Shown: positions 8,886-18,152 of the stretch, one piece after another
How positions within the stretch are numbered: the first letter of the stretch is position 1
Layout of the letters: each line of letters starts with the position of its first letter
From: Robertmurraya siralis
GTDB taxonomy: Bacteria; Bacillota; Bacilli; Bacillales; Cytobacillaceae
Length of the DNA: 64,000 nucleotides
Assembly (NCBI RefSeq): GCF_005502275.1
Contig: NZ_SWLZ01000005.1
Coordinates: forward strand, 124,001 to 188,000
Direction of reading: 5' to 3'
The notes under the pieces: model-generated
Told to the model about the DNA's origin: nothing
The model's database searches: none
Seen by the model: the letters and a program-made list of their open reading frames with translations, nothing else
Translations under genes and position numbers: made by a program

Positions 8886-9968
8886 ATGAGAAAAATATAC
8901 ATAACAGCTCTGTTTTTACTTGGTCTTTTTATAGTTCCTCTTGGTTCGAGTACATCTGCAGCCTCTTTTAAGGATGTTGGATCAACCCATTGGGCATATA
9001 AGGAAATTAGTTTTTTATCCAGTAAAGGAATTGTTCAAGGGTATACGACTGGCAGGTTTGGAGTGAATGATTCAATTACGGTTACCCAAGGGATGCTCAT
9101 GGTTGAAAGGGTAGTAAAGAAAAAAGTACCTTCACCGGTGATGGGAGGAGATGGAAAGAAGGCGCTGACGAGAGGAGAAGTTGCTGTTCTTTTAGACGGA
9201 GCTTTCGATTTTAATACTGGCGCAGTTTTCCCATTTTATGATTTGGAGCAAACGAGTCCATATGTGAAGGCAATCAATAATCTCACTTCGAATCAAATTG
9301 CTTTTGGCTATCCGGATGGTTCTTATCGGTCAGAAGAGCCGGTGACTCGGGCTCAATTTTCAGCATTGCTTGCGAGAGTGCTAGATACGCAGTTTCGAAA
9401 GGTGGATGTAATGGTGCCTACAGTGAAGCAAAGAATTTTAGTGAAAAGTACTTCTTTAAACAAAGCGCAAGTGCAGCTTCAGGAGCTGGACGGTGCAAAT
9501 TGGAAGAATGTCCAAACGTATGAAGCGCTGATTGGAAAAAATGGTACTGGCAAAACAAAAGAAGGCGATGGCAAAACACCAATTGGAGCTTATTCGCTCG
9601 GAACAGCATTTGGCTGGGGTGAAGCCCTGCCTAATTTGCAATATCCATTCAAAAAGGTGACGAGCAACGATTATTGGGTCGATGATGTGAAGTCTAAGGA
9701 CTACAATAAGTGGGTTACGTACAGTGGCAATCCGAGTCAAAGATGGAGCTCATTTGAACGAATGAACCATCCTCTTTATAAATATGGCGTAGTCATTCGC
9801 TATAATGAGGACCCAATTATTGCAGGCAAGGGAAGCGCTATTTTCCTGCATATGAAAAATAGCACAACGAAATATACTCTTGGCTGTATCGCCTTAAATG
9901 AGGAGGATCTCATTACGTTAATAAAGTGGTTAAATAAAGATAAAAACCCGAAAATGATCATTTCCTAA
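8886..9968 (+). CDS. SLH-anchored L,D-transpeptidase (YkuD family)
   Basis: A 360-residue exported protein with a signal peptide (about 1-27) and three SLH domains (about 28-180; GYPDGSYRSEEPVTRAQF in the third). A C-terminal YkuD L,D-transpeptidase domain follows at about 195-360. The active-site region is FLHMKNSTTKYTLGCIAL, with the catalytic Cys in LGCI and a conserved His upstream. Such enzymes form or exchange 3-3 crosslinks in peptidoglycan or attach proteins to it. The second SLH domain is weak. The start at ATG 8886 is set by AGGAGG at 8875-8880; an out-of-frame ATG at 8882 and an upstream TTG at 8862 were rejected. No strong terminator follows. Confidence 0.88.
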   Translation: MRKIYITALFLLGLFIVPLGSSTSAASFKDVGSTHWAYKEISFLSSKGIVQGYTTGRFGVNDSITVTQGMLMVERVVKKKVPSPVMGGDGKKALTRGEVAVLLDGAFDFNTGAVFPFYDLEQTSPYVKAINNLTSNQIAFGYPDGSYRSEEPVTRAQFSALLARVLDTQFRKVDVMVPTVKQRILVKSTSLNKAQVQLQELDGANWKNVQTYEALIGKNGTGKTKEGDGKTPIGAYSLGTAFGWGEALPNLQYPFKKVTSNDYWVDDVKSKDYNKWVTYSGNPSQRWSSFERMNHPLYKYGVVIRYNEDPIIAGKGSAIFLHMKNSTTKYTLGCIALNEEDLITLIKWLNKDKNPKMIIS

Positions 9969-10043
9969 ATTCCTATTTAAATCAGGAGACGCTTCTCACT
10001 TGACCTATGATAAAATGGAAATATAAGGTGGTGATGTGATTTC

Positions 10044-10217
10044 ATGGTTATTATTTTTATCCTTGTTATTTCCATCTTAGCACTCTCTATTTTTATAGAT
10101 ATAAAACGGAAAAAGAATAATCATAACCCTCATATCCCAACTAATCCGAACGTGAAGTCTGGTGAAGATTCGAACTATATGATGGGAGATAATAAAGACA
10201 CCGGCGGGTTCAATTAA
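10044..10217 (+). CDS. small single-pass membrane protein (57 aa)
   Basis: A short gene that starts with one hydrophobic helix (MVIIFILVISILALSIFI) followed by a basic stretch (KRKKNN) and a polar, Asn-rich tail ending DTGGFN. This predicts a membrane anchor with the tail in the cytoplasm by the positive-inside rule. The ATG at 10044 has AAGGTGGTGATG upstream. The family is not recognised. It follows the L,D-transpeptidase gene by 75 bases and could share its transcript. Confidence 0.65.
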   Translation: MVIIFILVISILALSIFIDIKRKKNNHNPHIPTNPNVKSGEDSNYMMGDNKDTGGFN

Positions 10218-10267
10218 CTTCAACTGCTTTTTAGTAAAATTTGCTTTCATGACAGGATTTAAAGAAA

Positions 10268-10410
10268 AGCTTTGTTAGATGTCGGCGCTGCTCTTTGGTT
10301 CATTATCCCAATGCTTCATGGAATCCATCCGGCACAACTGAAAGACGTGTGAAACTTTGCTTTGACAAAAAAGAAGTCGGTCCAGATTTTTCCAAAATAT
10401 AGACAAAGGC
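10268..10410. mobile_element. degenerate relative of the MITE-like element
   Basis: The left part (GCTTTGTTAGATGTCGGCG) matches the left end of the element at 2990-3128. The ACTGAAAGACGTGTGAAACTTTG block (10338-10359) matches its interior, and the right end reads ACAAAGGC. The length, about 143 bp, is nearly the same. The palindrome's right arm is mutated and no target duplication remains, so this is an old copy. Confidence 0.55.
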
Positions 10411-10486
10411 ATCCGCATCACCTATCGGATGCTTATTTGAAAGATAAGAAAGTATAAAATTTTGGGGATACCATGCATCAAGCCTA

Positions 10487-10593
10487 GACCGATATATGAC
10501 CTGTTTTGACCGATATATTTGTATAAAGACCGAAATATTTCGATTTAGACCGATAAAATGAAATAAAGACCGAAATATTTTTTTAAAGACCGA
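10487..10593. repeat. helically spaced array A: GACCGA core, six copies
   Basis: GACCGA (usually GACCGATAT or GACCGAAAT) begins at 10487, 10508, 10528, 10548, 10568 and 10588. Steps are 21, 20, 20, 20 and 20 bp, about two helical turns each. The sequence between cores is A/T-rich and not conserved. It is non-coding. A five-copy version of this array lies at 51856-51942 inside a duplicated block. The core's complement TATCGGTC resembles the core of array B at 18153. Confidence 0.85.
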
Positions 10594-10599
10594 TAACGA

Positions 10600-10977
10600 G
10601 AAAAGATCTTCATTTAGTATTCGTCGATCCGCAATGGTGAATCGGATCGAAGCATATGCTGATCAAAACGTGACGTTTAACTATAAGGTCAAGACAGATG
10701 GAAAAGATAAAAAGCTGTCATCTCCAACCCCATCGAAATGCCTATTAAGCAAACAGAAAGTCAGCTTTGTTTGGTGCATCATGGAAAGGAGGATTTTCCG
10801 TTAAATGTGTCAGGGACTTTGATCTACTAGATGATGGAGATCCAACGACCCCTATGTTTTCATGCGAGAATGTGGTGGACAAATGTATCCTGAGTACGAT
10901 AATGGAGTACATGGAATAGAATACAAACTAAACAAAAAAGGTCCGGGCGGTTTTCTTATGTTTCCGGAATTGTAGGG
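10600..10977 (+). pseudogene. decayed gene, first copy of a duplicated block
   Basis: Protein-like pieces occur in successive frames: YADQNVTFNYKVKTDGKDKK, then IEMPIKQTESQL and HHGKEDFPLN, then GGQMYPEYDNGVHGIEYK with NKKGPGGF. Frameshifts and stops separate them. The same order of pieces, more damaged, occurs at 51950-52318, and both copies are preceded by array A, so the whole block (about 10441-10977) was duplicated before decay. The parent family is not recognised. Confidence 0.5.
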
Positions 10978-11073
10978 TGAAATTCCGGAATTAATGCAAT
11001 TTTTCCGGAAATATATCTGCTTTTTCCGGAATTAAGCAGAAAAATTCCGGAATTAATCACGATTTTTCCGGAA
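10962..11073. repeat. helically spaced array C: TTCCGGAA core, six copies
   Basis: The palindrome TTCCGGAA begins at 10962, 10983, 11003, 11024, 11045 and 11066 (steps 21, 20, 21, 21, 21). Spacers vary. The array is in the gap upstream of the NlpC/P60 gene, whose presumed promoter (GATAAAAT near 11233) lies further right. Nothing else is seen between 11074 and 11304. Confidence 0.85.
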
Positions 11074-11304
11074 TGCACCTTCGTTTAAGTAGTACAGACG
11101 ATTTTTTGTTTGTTCTGTGCTAAATAGGCGTTGAGATAGGGACTATCGACTAAAAAAATGGCATACTTTTACAAAATTGATCGATAAATCACCAATGTAA
11201 TCAAATCGTAAAGTAAGGCTCTGCTGTTTTCTGATAAAATACTTTTAGTAAATACATAGTTCGCTATGATTAGACAAAGAAATCATGAAATGACGGGGTG
11301 ACAA

Positions 11305-12297
11305 ATGAAACAAATAGCAAAAAAATTACTAACTTTGAGTTTAGTTTTCATCCTATTGCCATTTTCTTCAGTGGAGGCTGCCTCGAAGCCTGAGGATGTA
11401 GTGAGGATTGCCAAAAATTATATTGGCGTTCCGTATCTTGATGCAGGTGCTACCCCAAGCGGATTTGACTGTTCAGGCTTTACCTATTTCGTCTATAATT
11501 TGGTAGGAGTCACTATTCCTCGCATCGCTGCTTCCCAGTATACGATTGGGAAGAGTGTCGATAAGGCGAATCTGCAGCTAGGTGATTTAGTTTTCTTTGA
11601 AAAAACAATGAACAAGCCGGGTATTACGCATGTAGGAATTTATGTTGGCAATAATGAGTTTATTAGTGCCACATCAAGCAAAGGAATTAAAATTGACTCT
11701 TTAAGCAATACGTATTGGGAACCGAAATATGTTGGAGCAAAGCGTATTTTGGAGGACGGTGGATTTACGGACCTTGCCAACGGGCATCCAGCGTATAACG
11801 CTATTATGATGCTTAGCCAACAAGGGATTATCTACGGTTTTGAAGATAACACATTTAGAGCTGAAAGCCCTGTCACACGTGGACAAGCTGCAGCCATTAT
11901 CAATCGGGTTTTAAAAAAAGAACCGAAGAATTTAAATGCTTTTGTTGATGTTCCGACAACGTCAAGATTTGCCAAGGATATTGCCGCAATTAAAGAAGCG
12001 GGAATCATTAATGGTTTTAAAGATGGCACTTTTAGACCGGATGCTTATATGACAAAGGCAGAAATGGCCCTTATTGTACACGGGGCATTTGAGTTAAGCA
12101 AACAAAACTTAACAATTGGTAGCCATTCCTATATCGATGTAAAACCGGACTATTGGGCATATGAGGCAATTGAAACATTAAGGTCTATTGACTCGACAAC
12201 TCTATTTGCTGGAAATCGATATAATACGGGGGAATTTGCAAGTAGAGCGATATTTTCTGTCTCTATTTACAATTCTATGAATACAGTAGGAAAATAA
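11305..12297 (+). CDS. NlpC/P60 endopeptidase with C-terminal SLH domains
   Basis: A 330-residue exported peptidoglycan peptidase. A signal peptide (about 1-25) is followed by an NlpC/P60 domain at about 28-150, with catalytic Cys in FDCSGF and His in ITHVGIYVG. Three SLH domains occupy about 155-330 (GFEDNTFRAESPVTRGQA, GFKDGTFRPDAYMTKAEMA, and a weaker third). The family cuts the gamma-D-Glu to diamino acid bond in stem peptides. The catalytic domain is N-terminal here, unlike the neighbouring amidase. ATG 11305 has GGGGTG upstream. A terminator follows at once, so it is a single-gene unit. Confidence 0.92.
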   Translation: MKQIAKKLLTLSLVFILLPFSSVEAASKPEDVVRIAKNYIGVPYLDAGATPSGFDCSGFTYFVYNLVGVTIPRIAASQYTIGKSVDKANLQLGDLVFFEKTMNKPGITHVGIYVGNNEFISATSSKGIKIDSLSNTYWEPKYVGAKRILEDGGFTDLANGHPAYNAIMMLSQQGIIYGFEDNTFRAESPVTRGQAAAIINRVLKKEPKNLNAFVDVPTTSRFAKDIAAIKEAGIINGFKDGTFRPDAYMTKAEMALIVHGAFELSKQNLTIGSHSYIDVKPDYWAYEAIETLRSIDSTTLFAGNRYNTGEFASRAIFSVSIYNSMNTVGK

Positions 12298-12301
12298 GCG
12301 A

Positions 12302-12328
12302 AACCCAGGACATTGTCCCGGGTTTTTT
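12302..12328 (+). terminator. Rho-independent terminator of the NlpC/P60 gene
   Basis: AACCC-A-GGAC and GTCC-C-GGGTT pair around a three-base loop, followed by TTTTTT. Confidence 0.88.
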
Positions 12329-12463
12329 GCTATTTACTACCAAAAATTGAATATTTTCAGCAATAAACTACAAATCTACTATTAAAAATCGATGCGTTCT
12401 CTGTTAGAATGAGAAAAGGTAACAAGTGTAAAAAAACGAGTGCAATAGAGAGGAGAAAGATCA

Positions 12464-14449
12464 TTGAGAAATAAAGCAGTAAAAGTAATACTTTCGTTCC
12501 TACTACTATTAGCTGTATTTCCAGCGGTAACGACATATGCGGATGATATAACGGGAATTAGTTTAGAAAAAGAATTGAGAGAAGCGATTAATAAGGAAAT
12601 TCTTTATGGCTATGGTGACGGTGTGTATAAGCCAGGCAACAGAGTTACTCGTGCTGAGTTTGCCACCTTTATTACAAGGGCATTGCACCTTCCGGAGGCA
12701 GACCATGTATTTTCAGATGTAGGACGTAACTCCAATTTGGCTCCTGGAATTAATTCTGCGGCAGCCGCAGGAATTGTCCAAGGACTTGGCGGAGGAAAGT
12801 TTGGTCCGGATCAAGAGATTACAAGAGAACAAATGGTCATTATGATCAATAATGCACTAGCTTTTCAAAATGTAAATGTTGAGTATCAAATACCGACAAT
12901 TTTAACTGATTTTAATGAGATTACGTCGTCCATTTCTAGAACGGCGATTGCAAACAGTGTTTCGTTAAACATTACAGTAGGTTTCCCGAATGCGGATGGG
13001 AAAACATATCGTTTCGCGCCCAAAAATAAAGCGACACGCGCTGAAGCGGCAGCGTTTATTATTCGCATGATTCATGCGATTGAGGAAGTGGAAGTTCCAA
13101 CTCCAATCCCAGGTGAAACTCCTTTTGCGATTGCAAACATTGGAAGTGATCGGAAATTAGAACCAGCAAAAGAATTCAAAACATACAATGAAGCGCTGGC
13201 TCAATGGAACAAAAGCAGTACGCAAGTGATCACATATAAAGGAAAAATCATTAAAATGGCTTCAGGGTTAGCATATGGGAACCCTTCTGTTAGTACTTCC
13301 TCAAATGTGACGGAATTATACAGAACATCTAGCTTCAGTGGTGGTTCTGTTACGTACGTACAACGTGGGGAAGAGATGAAATATATTTCATCTGATGAAA
13401 ATGCTGTCGAAGTGTATATTGGTGGGCAAACATTATTTGCTAGGCAAGCGGACATAGAACTTGTGCCATTCTCAATGGTAGAGCAACAAAATTATTATAG
13501 CGTCAACGCCAGTAACGAACTGGTATTGAATGTTTACTCTAAAACGTCCAATATGAATGGTTCGATCGTTATTGGCAAAGCACCAAGCATTTTAAAGCAA
13601 GGAACTAGATACTATAGCTGGGATGGAAATAAATTCTATACAAATTCAACGGGCTTGTCTACATCCTATGTAGGTCAATCCTATTCATATTTTCAATATT
13701 TGCCTGCTAGAGTGCAAACTTCGTACACAGCGGCAGAATTGAATCAATATATCAATAAGAGATTATTAGATTTAGAGAAAACGGGATTGAGCAAGTATAA
13801 AGATGCTTCAAAGCGCAGTAAAATAATCGGTCTTGGCACTTATTTGAAGCAAGTTGAGCAAACACATCGTGTCAATGCGCTGCTTATTTTAGCAATGGCC
13901 TTCCACGAAGGTGACTACGGCATGAGTGAAAAATCGTTTAAATACAATAACGTGTTTGGAATCGGCGCTTATGACAGCACGAATACAGCAAAGCCGTATC
14001 CTTCTGTAGAAGCAAGTGTTGATGCGTTAATCAATGATTATTTAGGGAAGAATTATATTCCTCCTAATGCTTGGGCTGCAAATGGCGCAGTACCAGGAAA
14101 CAAAATGATTGGCTTCAATGTTAAATACGCATCAGATGCCTATTGGGGTGCGAAAGTAGCGAGCCATATGTATCGTATCGATAAAGAAATGGGAAGCAAG
14201 GATTACGGAAAGTACAAGACAATCGGTATGGTTAATACAGATAACACAGCCGTACGCTCTTCTGCAAATTCAAGCCTTGGCAACGCCAACTTAATTTATC
14301 GCTATAATACAAAGAACAAACCAGTGATCATAACTGGTGAAGAAAAAGCAAGTGATGGTTGGGTTTGGTATAAAGTTCTAACAGATGATAAAACAACGGT
14401 AAATGGCTATATCAGATCCGATCTAGTTGACAAACTACCTGTCAACTAA
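12464..14449 (+). CDS. SLH-anchored endo-beta-N-acetylglucosaminidase
   Basis: A 661-residue exported glycan-strand hydrolase. A signal peptide (about 1-26) precedes three SLH domains (about 35-210; GYGDGVYKPGNRVTRAEF in the first). A middle region of about 200 residues has no domain I can name. A glucosaminidase domain lies at about 425-590, with the likely catalytic Glu in LAMAFHEGDYG and the core YNNVFGIGAYD. An SH3-type domain ends the protein (about 600-660; AVRSSANSS). The start is a TTG at 12464 with AGAGGAGAAAG upstream. It completes a set of SLH enzymes attacking different peptidoglycan bonds. A strong terminator follows. Confidence 0.9.
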   Translation: MRNKAVKVILSFLLLLAVFPAVTTYADDITGISLEKELREAINKEILYGYGDGVYKPGNRVTRAEFATFITRALHLPEADHVFSDVGRNSNLAPGINSAAAAGIVQGLGGGKFGPDQEITREQMVIMINNALAFQNVNVEYQIPTILTDFNEITSSISRTAIANSVSLNITVGFPNADGKTYRFAPKNKATRAEAAAFIIRMIHAIEEVEVPTPIPGETPFAIANIGSDRKLEPAKEFKTYNEALAQWNKSSTQVITYKGKIIKMASGLAYGNPSVSTSSNVTELYRTSSFSGGSVTYVQRGEEMKYISSDENAVEVYIGGQTLFARQADIELVPFSMVEQQNYYSVNASNELVLNVYSKTSNMNGSIVIGKAPSILKQGTRYYSWDGNKFYTNSTGLSTSYVGQSYSYFQYLPARVQTSYTAAELNQYINKRLLDLEKTGLSKYKDASKRSKIIGLGTYLKQVEQTHRVNALLILAMAFHEGDYGMSEKSFKYNNVFGIGAYDSTNTAKPYPSVEASVDALINDYLGKNYIPPNAWAANGAVPGNKMIGFNVKYASDAYWGAKVASHMYRIDKEMGSKDYGKYKTIGMVNTDNTAVRSSANSSLGNANLIYRYNTKNKPVIITGEEKASDGWVWYKVLTDDKTTVNGYIRSDLVDKLPVN

Positions 14450-14474
14450 TCTGATAACAACATCCGAATATTCG

Positions 14475-14513
14475 TAGCACAGACCAAAAAGCATGGTCTG
14501 TGCTATTTTTTTT
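14475..14513 (+). terminator. Rho-independent terminator of the glucosaminidase gene
   Basis: TAGCACAGACC (14475-14485) and GGTCTGTGCTA (14495-14505) pair perfectly, followed by eight T residues. Confidence 0.95.
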
Positions 14514-14538
14514 GCAAGGAAGGAAGTTCGCTGCTTGG

Positions 14539-14752
14539 ATTGCGCGCTCGATTGGGAAATGCGCAGATTCTCACGATGATTGCGCGAGTTTCCATAAAAA
14601 TTGCACTGATTTGGTTTTGGATTGCGCCTGTTTGTCGCTCAATTGCGCGCTCAATTCCAGATTGCGTGTGTTTAGTGTGGAATTGCGCCTGTATTTATGA
14701 AAATTGCGCCGATTATGGCCAGGATTGCGTCAGTTTGTCGCAAGATTGCGTA
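14539..14752. repeat. helically spaced array D: ATTGCGC core, eleven copies
   Basis: The TGCGC part of the core (TGCGT or TGCAC in a few) begins at 14541, 14560, 14581, 14602, 14623, 14644, 14663, 14684, 14705, 14726 and 14747. Steps are 21 bp with two of 19. The array fills the gap between the terminators of two convergent genes. Short open frames across it are by-products of the repeat. Array E at 42314 carries the reverse complement of the same core. Confidence 0.88.
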
Positions 14753-14783
14753 AGAAACGTATTCCCGAAAAAGTGAAACTCAA

Positions 14784-14829
14784 AAAAGGAAGTGGAGAAA
14801 CGTCACACTGTGTTTCTCCACTTCCTTTT
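14784..14829 (-). terminator. terminator of the flippase-lipoprotein operon
   Basis: An 18-bp perfect stem (14784-14801 with 14812-14829; arm core GGAAGTGGAGAAAC) is followed on the minus strand by six T residues. Nearly the same stem forms the terminator at 55415-55466. Confidence 0.9.
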
Positions 14830-14872
14830 CAAATTTTTATACGAGTCTTGCTCATAACAATGTCGTAAATTT

Positions 14873-16471
14873 CTACAGCAGTTCTTCTAAGCCTTGCGCT
14901 TCCAATTGAATCGTGACCTTGTCCAAAAGTTGGATATTTTCCGATTTTAAGTATTCAAGCTTGGACTTTATTAATACGTCGATAAGCGCGCTTCTTGTTT
15001 CGCCGATGCTTTCCCATTTTGCTTGATGATTAAGTAAATCGACTAAGGTTAACTGTTCATAATCATTGCCGGCAAAAGTTAAATCGGGATTGACTTGATA
15101 CCAGAGATCTCCCGTTTCCCTGATCCAATCTTCACCGATATATTCAATCGCTGTGCGGATTTCCTTCGCAGCCTGCAAATATTTTTCATCCTTTGTTTGT
15201 TCGTAGCATTCTAACAATAAATTGGCTCCTCCTAAAATATGGTTCAAGGAGGCGTGAGTTTTTTGACTCGGATCATAAGGGGAAAAATAGTCGGAAATAA
15301 AGAGGCCGTCTCCTGCATGAATAACATTTTCGATCGCGATCTGTTCAATTAAGTAGTCGCCATAATGGAGCTGGGCATCTGTTAACTCTTGGATTTGCAG
15401 CTCTTCGCCCATTTTATGTAAATAGAGCGCGATAAACTCGTTATGACGCGTATCGATGTATGGCGCATTTAATCCATAGGCTTTTTGGAGCCAGGTACTG
15501 GTGTACTCTGTTTCCCATATGGAAGTATCCTTTTCTTTCCGGTATTCGTATAAATCAGCTACAGAGTTTACCGACAAATTATAGAAATATCTTTCTTTTT
15601 CTGTGAAATAGCGGTCAATCGCTTCACGATCGACCATCACGCCAAGATTTCGCCCATATCCTTCCTGTGTGTAGGGCTCAATCGACCATGGCAGTTTTTT
15701 GAGCGGCCCGCCAATCGTCAGCCAGCCGTTTGCCTCTTTATACTGTTCGATTTGGTAGTGAATCCAGCTTTCATGGTGTTTCGGCTCGGCAAACAGTTCT
15801 TCATTCGCAAGCATGAACCATCCTTCTGCTAATTCTCCCTTACTGGCAGTTAGAGGGAAAGATAGCGTCAGTTGCTCATCCTCCGTTTTAAGATCATATT
15901 CGGCAAATTCATCATGAAGCTCTCGCACATCACTTTTCAACCCATTATCGTATTCTTTTTGAAGGGGGATAGAGGTGTATTGCTTGCTTAACACAAGCTG
16001 AAGCGCACCTTCTCCTTCCCCTGACAGTTCAAACAAGCCGATTGGCTGCGTCGTTCGATCCATCCCTGTATTGCCATCATGGGTTCGTTCAAATTCAAAT
16101 GCATCCCAAGTTGTAAACTCATAATCGTTCATATGGTGAAAAGGAACATGAATTTGGATGGGAACTTCCTTCTTCTCCAGCTCTCCTTCTAATTGCAGGA
16201 AGACAAGTTGATCGCCGTTATCGATCGTTCTTACTTTTACATGTAATGAACCGGCTTCCTTCCTCCCCTTTTTCACGTCAAACTCGTAACGGATGTCATC
16301 GTATACGTTTAAGAGGCTAGAGTTCTCTTTTTTTACCTCAACGAATGAATAATCCTCAGAAGTAATTCTCATTGAAGCCTCCTCCAGAAGTGGAACCTCA
16401 ACAGGTTCCTTTGGAGAGGATTGGCAGCCAGCTAAAACGAGAAACAAAGAACATAAAAAGAACCTTTTCAT
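14873..16471 (-). CDS. lipoprotein with a C-terminal toroid resembling glucuronyl C5-epimerase
   Basis: A 532-residue lipoprotein with signal MKRFFLCSLFLVLAGC (lipobox LAGC). Residues about 40-280 look like beta-sandwich. The C-terminal part (about 310-530) has paired helices and the motifs SLNHILGGANLLLECYEQ and NDYEQLTLVDLL, which resemble the alpha/alpha barrel at the C-terminus of D-glucuronyl C5-epimerases. That would suit a polysaccharide-modifying role at the outer membrane face, but this is inference. The frame extends upstream to 16555 inside the flippase gene; ATG 16471 is chosen for AAGGTGG and the lipobox. It starts 13 bases after the flippase stop, so the two are co-transcribed. 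Confidence 0.7.
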   Translation of the reverse strand: MKRFFLCSLFLVLAGCQSSPKEPVEVPLLEEASMRITSEDYSFVEVKKENSSLLNVYDDIRYEFDVKKGRKEAGSLHVKVRTIDNGDQLVFLQLEGELEKKEVPIQIHVPFHHMNDYEFTTWDAFEFERTHDGNTGMDRTTQPIGLFELSGEGEGALQLVLSKQYTSIPLQKEYDNGLKSDVRELHDEFAEYDLKTEDEQLTLSFPLTASKGELAEGWFMLANEELFAEPKHHESWIHYQIEQYKEANGWLTIGGPLKKLPWSIEPYTQEGYGRNLGVMVDREAIDRYFTEKERYFYNLSVNSVADLYEYRKEKDTSIWETEYTSTWLQKAYGLNAPYIDTRHNEFIALYLHKMGEELQIQELTDAQLHYGDYLIEQIAIENVIHAGDGLFISDYFSPYDPSQKTHASLNHILGGANLLLECYEQTKDEKYLQAAKEIRTAIEYIGEDWIRETGDLWYQVNPDLTFAGNDYEQLTLVDLLNHQAKWESIGETRSALIDVLIKSKLEYLKSENIQLLDKVTIQLEAQGLEELL

Positions 16472-16484
16472 AAAAACAACCACC

Positions 16485-18005
16485 TTAATTTCTAGCCTTC
16501 TTTTTGACAATTCCGAGCAAACGGGTGAAGCCTTCTCGGTAAAAGATGTATACACCAGCTACATATAAGACAACACCAAGTGGAATCAGGATTAAGAGCT
16601 GAACAAGTGAGTAGAGCTCTCCGATTGGCGTAATCTTTTGGAGCATGTATAACGGCACGGCCATGATCAATGTTGGAATGAGCACACGAATGATTAGGTT
16701 GAACAGCTTTACTGCCTCAGAGCGATCGAAATCCTTATAAACAATGAACGTCGTCACGGTTAAATAATAGAGAGAAACGAAGGCGCTCGATAATGCCAGC
16801 CCAGGATAGCCAAAAGGCTTCACGAAAAGCCAGTTTAAAAGGACGTTCAAGGCAATGGTCGTTACGCTTACTCGGAAAATAATCGCTGTTTTTCCTCTTG
16901 CGTACATCGACTTAGAGATAATGTATTGCAGCCCTTGTGTGACAATCATCGGCAAGTAAAAGACGAGTGCAATGTAGGTCGCATGGGTATCCTCAGCAGA
17001 GAATTTTCCTCTTTCATAAATAAAGGAAATCGCCTGTTCCCCGACGAGAAATAATCCTACAGCAACGGGCATTAACGTGACCAAAGAGATTTGCATTCCC
17101 ATGAAAACAGTGGATTGGAACTTTTTCAGATTGTCAACCTGCTCTGACAGCAGCGTGAAGATGATCACCGCGATCGTCGTTCCATAAATCGTGTGCGGAA
17201 TACTGACGAGCAGTGACGCGTTATTTAAATAGGTTACCGCACCATTGATTGTCCCGGAAGCAAATGTTTTATTGACAAACATATTGATTTGTCCAACGAC
17301 AGAATTCAGGAGAGAAGGGACGAGAAGGACAAGAAAGGCTTTCCCAAATTCCTTCTCCACTTTGAGCGTTGGATTCCACTTGTATCCACTTCTATGTAAA
17401 TAGTAAAACTGAATCACGGAACCGAGTATCGTTCCGAAAATAAAACCGTACGCTAAACTATTAATGCCCCATCTTTCTGAGAACAAGAGGGCGAATACGG
17501 CACCCATCAAAGTCGCCAGCAATTTGGAAATTTGCGATGGCACGAACACTCTTCTTCCTTGTAAATAGGAATCGAGAATGCCGTTTAAGGCAATGGCACT
17601 CATGAAGAGGAAAAAGAATTTCGTGATGCTAATGGCCACCTCTTCAGTCGTTGGGCTCATGTCCCCATAAATAAAAGGAACAAAATACGGAACTAAGAAA
17701 TAGCCGCCAACGGTCACGACTAAGAAGATTAAAAATGTTAAATTCATGACGCCGTTTGCGTTCTGTTCCGTTTCTACTGGTTTTTCCTTTCGATTCTGTA
17801 CATATAATGGAAGAAAGACGTTGTTAAACCCTCCGCTAATCATCGCGATTACAAGGGTGATAAATGAAAAAGCAAGGATGTAAGCATCCGTATATTCGGT
17901 CGCCCCGAACTGGCGGGCGATAATACTCTCCCGGAGAAATCCGGACAGTTTCAGAACAATCGCTAATAAAGTAATCAGCAGGGCTGATTTTTTTAATGAT
18001 GGCAA
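16485..18005 (-). CDS. MurJ/Wzx-like lipid-linked oligosaccharide flippase
   Basis: A 506-residue polytopic membrane protein, about 14 helices, of the MOP/MurJ superfamily. The N-terminus (KLSGFLRESIIARQFGATEY) has the arginine and RE pattern of MurJ-type flippases. It would move an undecaprenol-linked sugar across the membrane. Next to csaB and opposite a Wzy-like gene, a secondary cell wall polymer unit is the likelier cargo than lipid II, though either is possible. The start is a TTG at 18005 with AGGAAG nine bases upstream. The lipoprotein gene follows in the same operon; a hairpin at 18063-18095 separates it from the upstream glycosyltransferase gene. Confidence 0.85.
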   Translation of the reverse strand: MPSLKKSALLITLLAIVLKLSGFLRESIIARQFGATEYTDAYILAFSFITLVIAMISGGFNNVFLPLYVQNRKEKPVETEQNANGVMNLTFLIFLVVTVGGYFLVPYFVPFIYGDMSPTTEEVAISITKFFFLFMSAIALNGILDSYLQGRRVFVPSQISKLLATLMGAVFALLFSERWGINSLAYGFIFGTILGSVIQFYYLHRSGYKWNPTLKVEKEFGKAFLVLLVPSLLNSVVGQINMFVNKTFASGTINGAVTYLNNASLLVSIPHTIYGTTIAVIIFTLLSEQVDNLKKFQSTVFMGMQISLVTLMPVAVGLFLVGEQAISFIYERGKFSAEDTHATYIALVFYLPMIVTQGLQYIISKSMYARGKTAIIFRVSVTTIALNVLLNWLFVKPFGYPGLALSSAFVSLYYLTVTTFIVYKDFDRSEAVKLFNLIIRVLIPTLIMAVPLYMLQKITPIGELYSLVQLLILIPLGVVLYVAGVYIFYREGFTRLLGIVKKKARN

Positions 18006-18062
18006 ATTCCTTCACTTCCTACTCAGTTTCCGAGGGAAATTTTGTATTTAATCACTCAAAAC

Positions 18063-18095
18063 GAGGGTGTCCCCCAAATTTTAGGGGACACCCTC
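18063..18095 (-). terminator. hairpin downstream of the csaB-glycosyltransferase pair
   Basis: GAGGGTGTCCCC (18063-18074) and GGGGACACCCTC (18084-18095) pair perfectly. On the minus strand it is followed by GTTTTGAG, a weak T-run, so termination may be partial. Confidence 0.65.
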
Positions 18096-18152
18096 AACCA
18101 ATAAGCATTAGCCCCGTCTCATCTGCCTTTGAAAAAACATGTAATTGAATGT

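Noticed and set aside
14500-14776. Two Cys-rich open frames after the glucosaminidase gene
   Set aside because: They lie entirely in array D; the repeated TGC in the core creates the cysteines.
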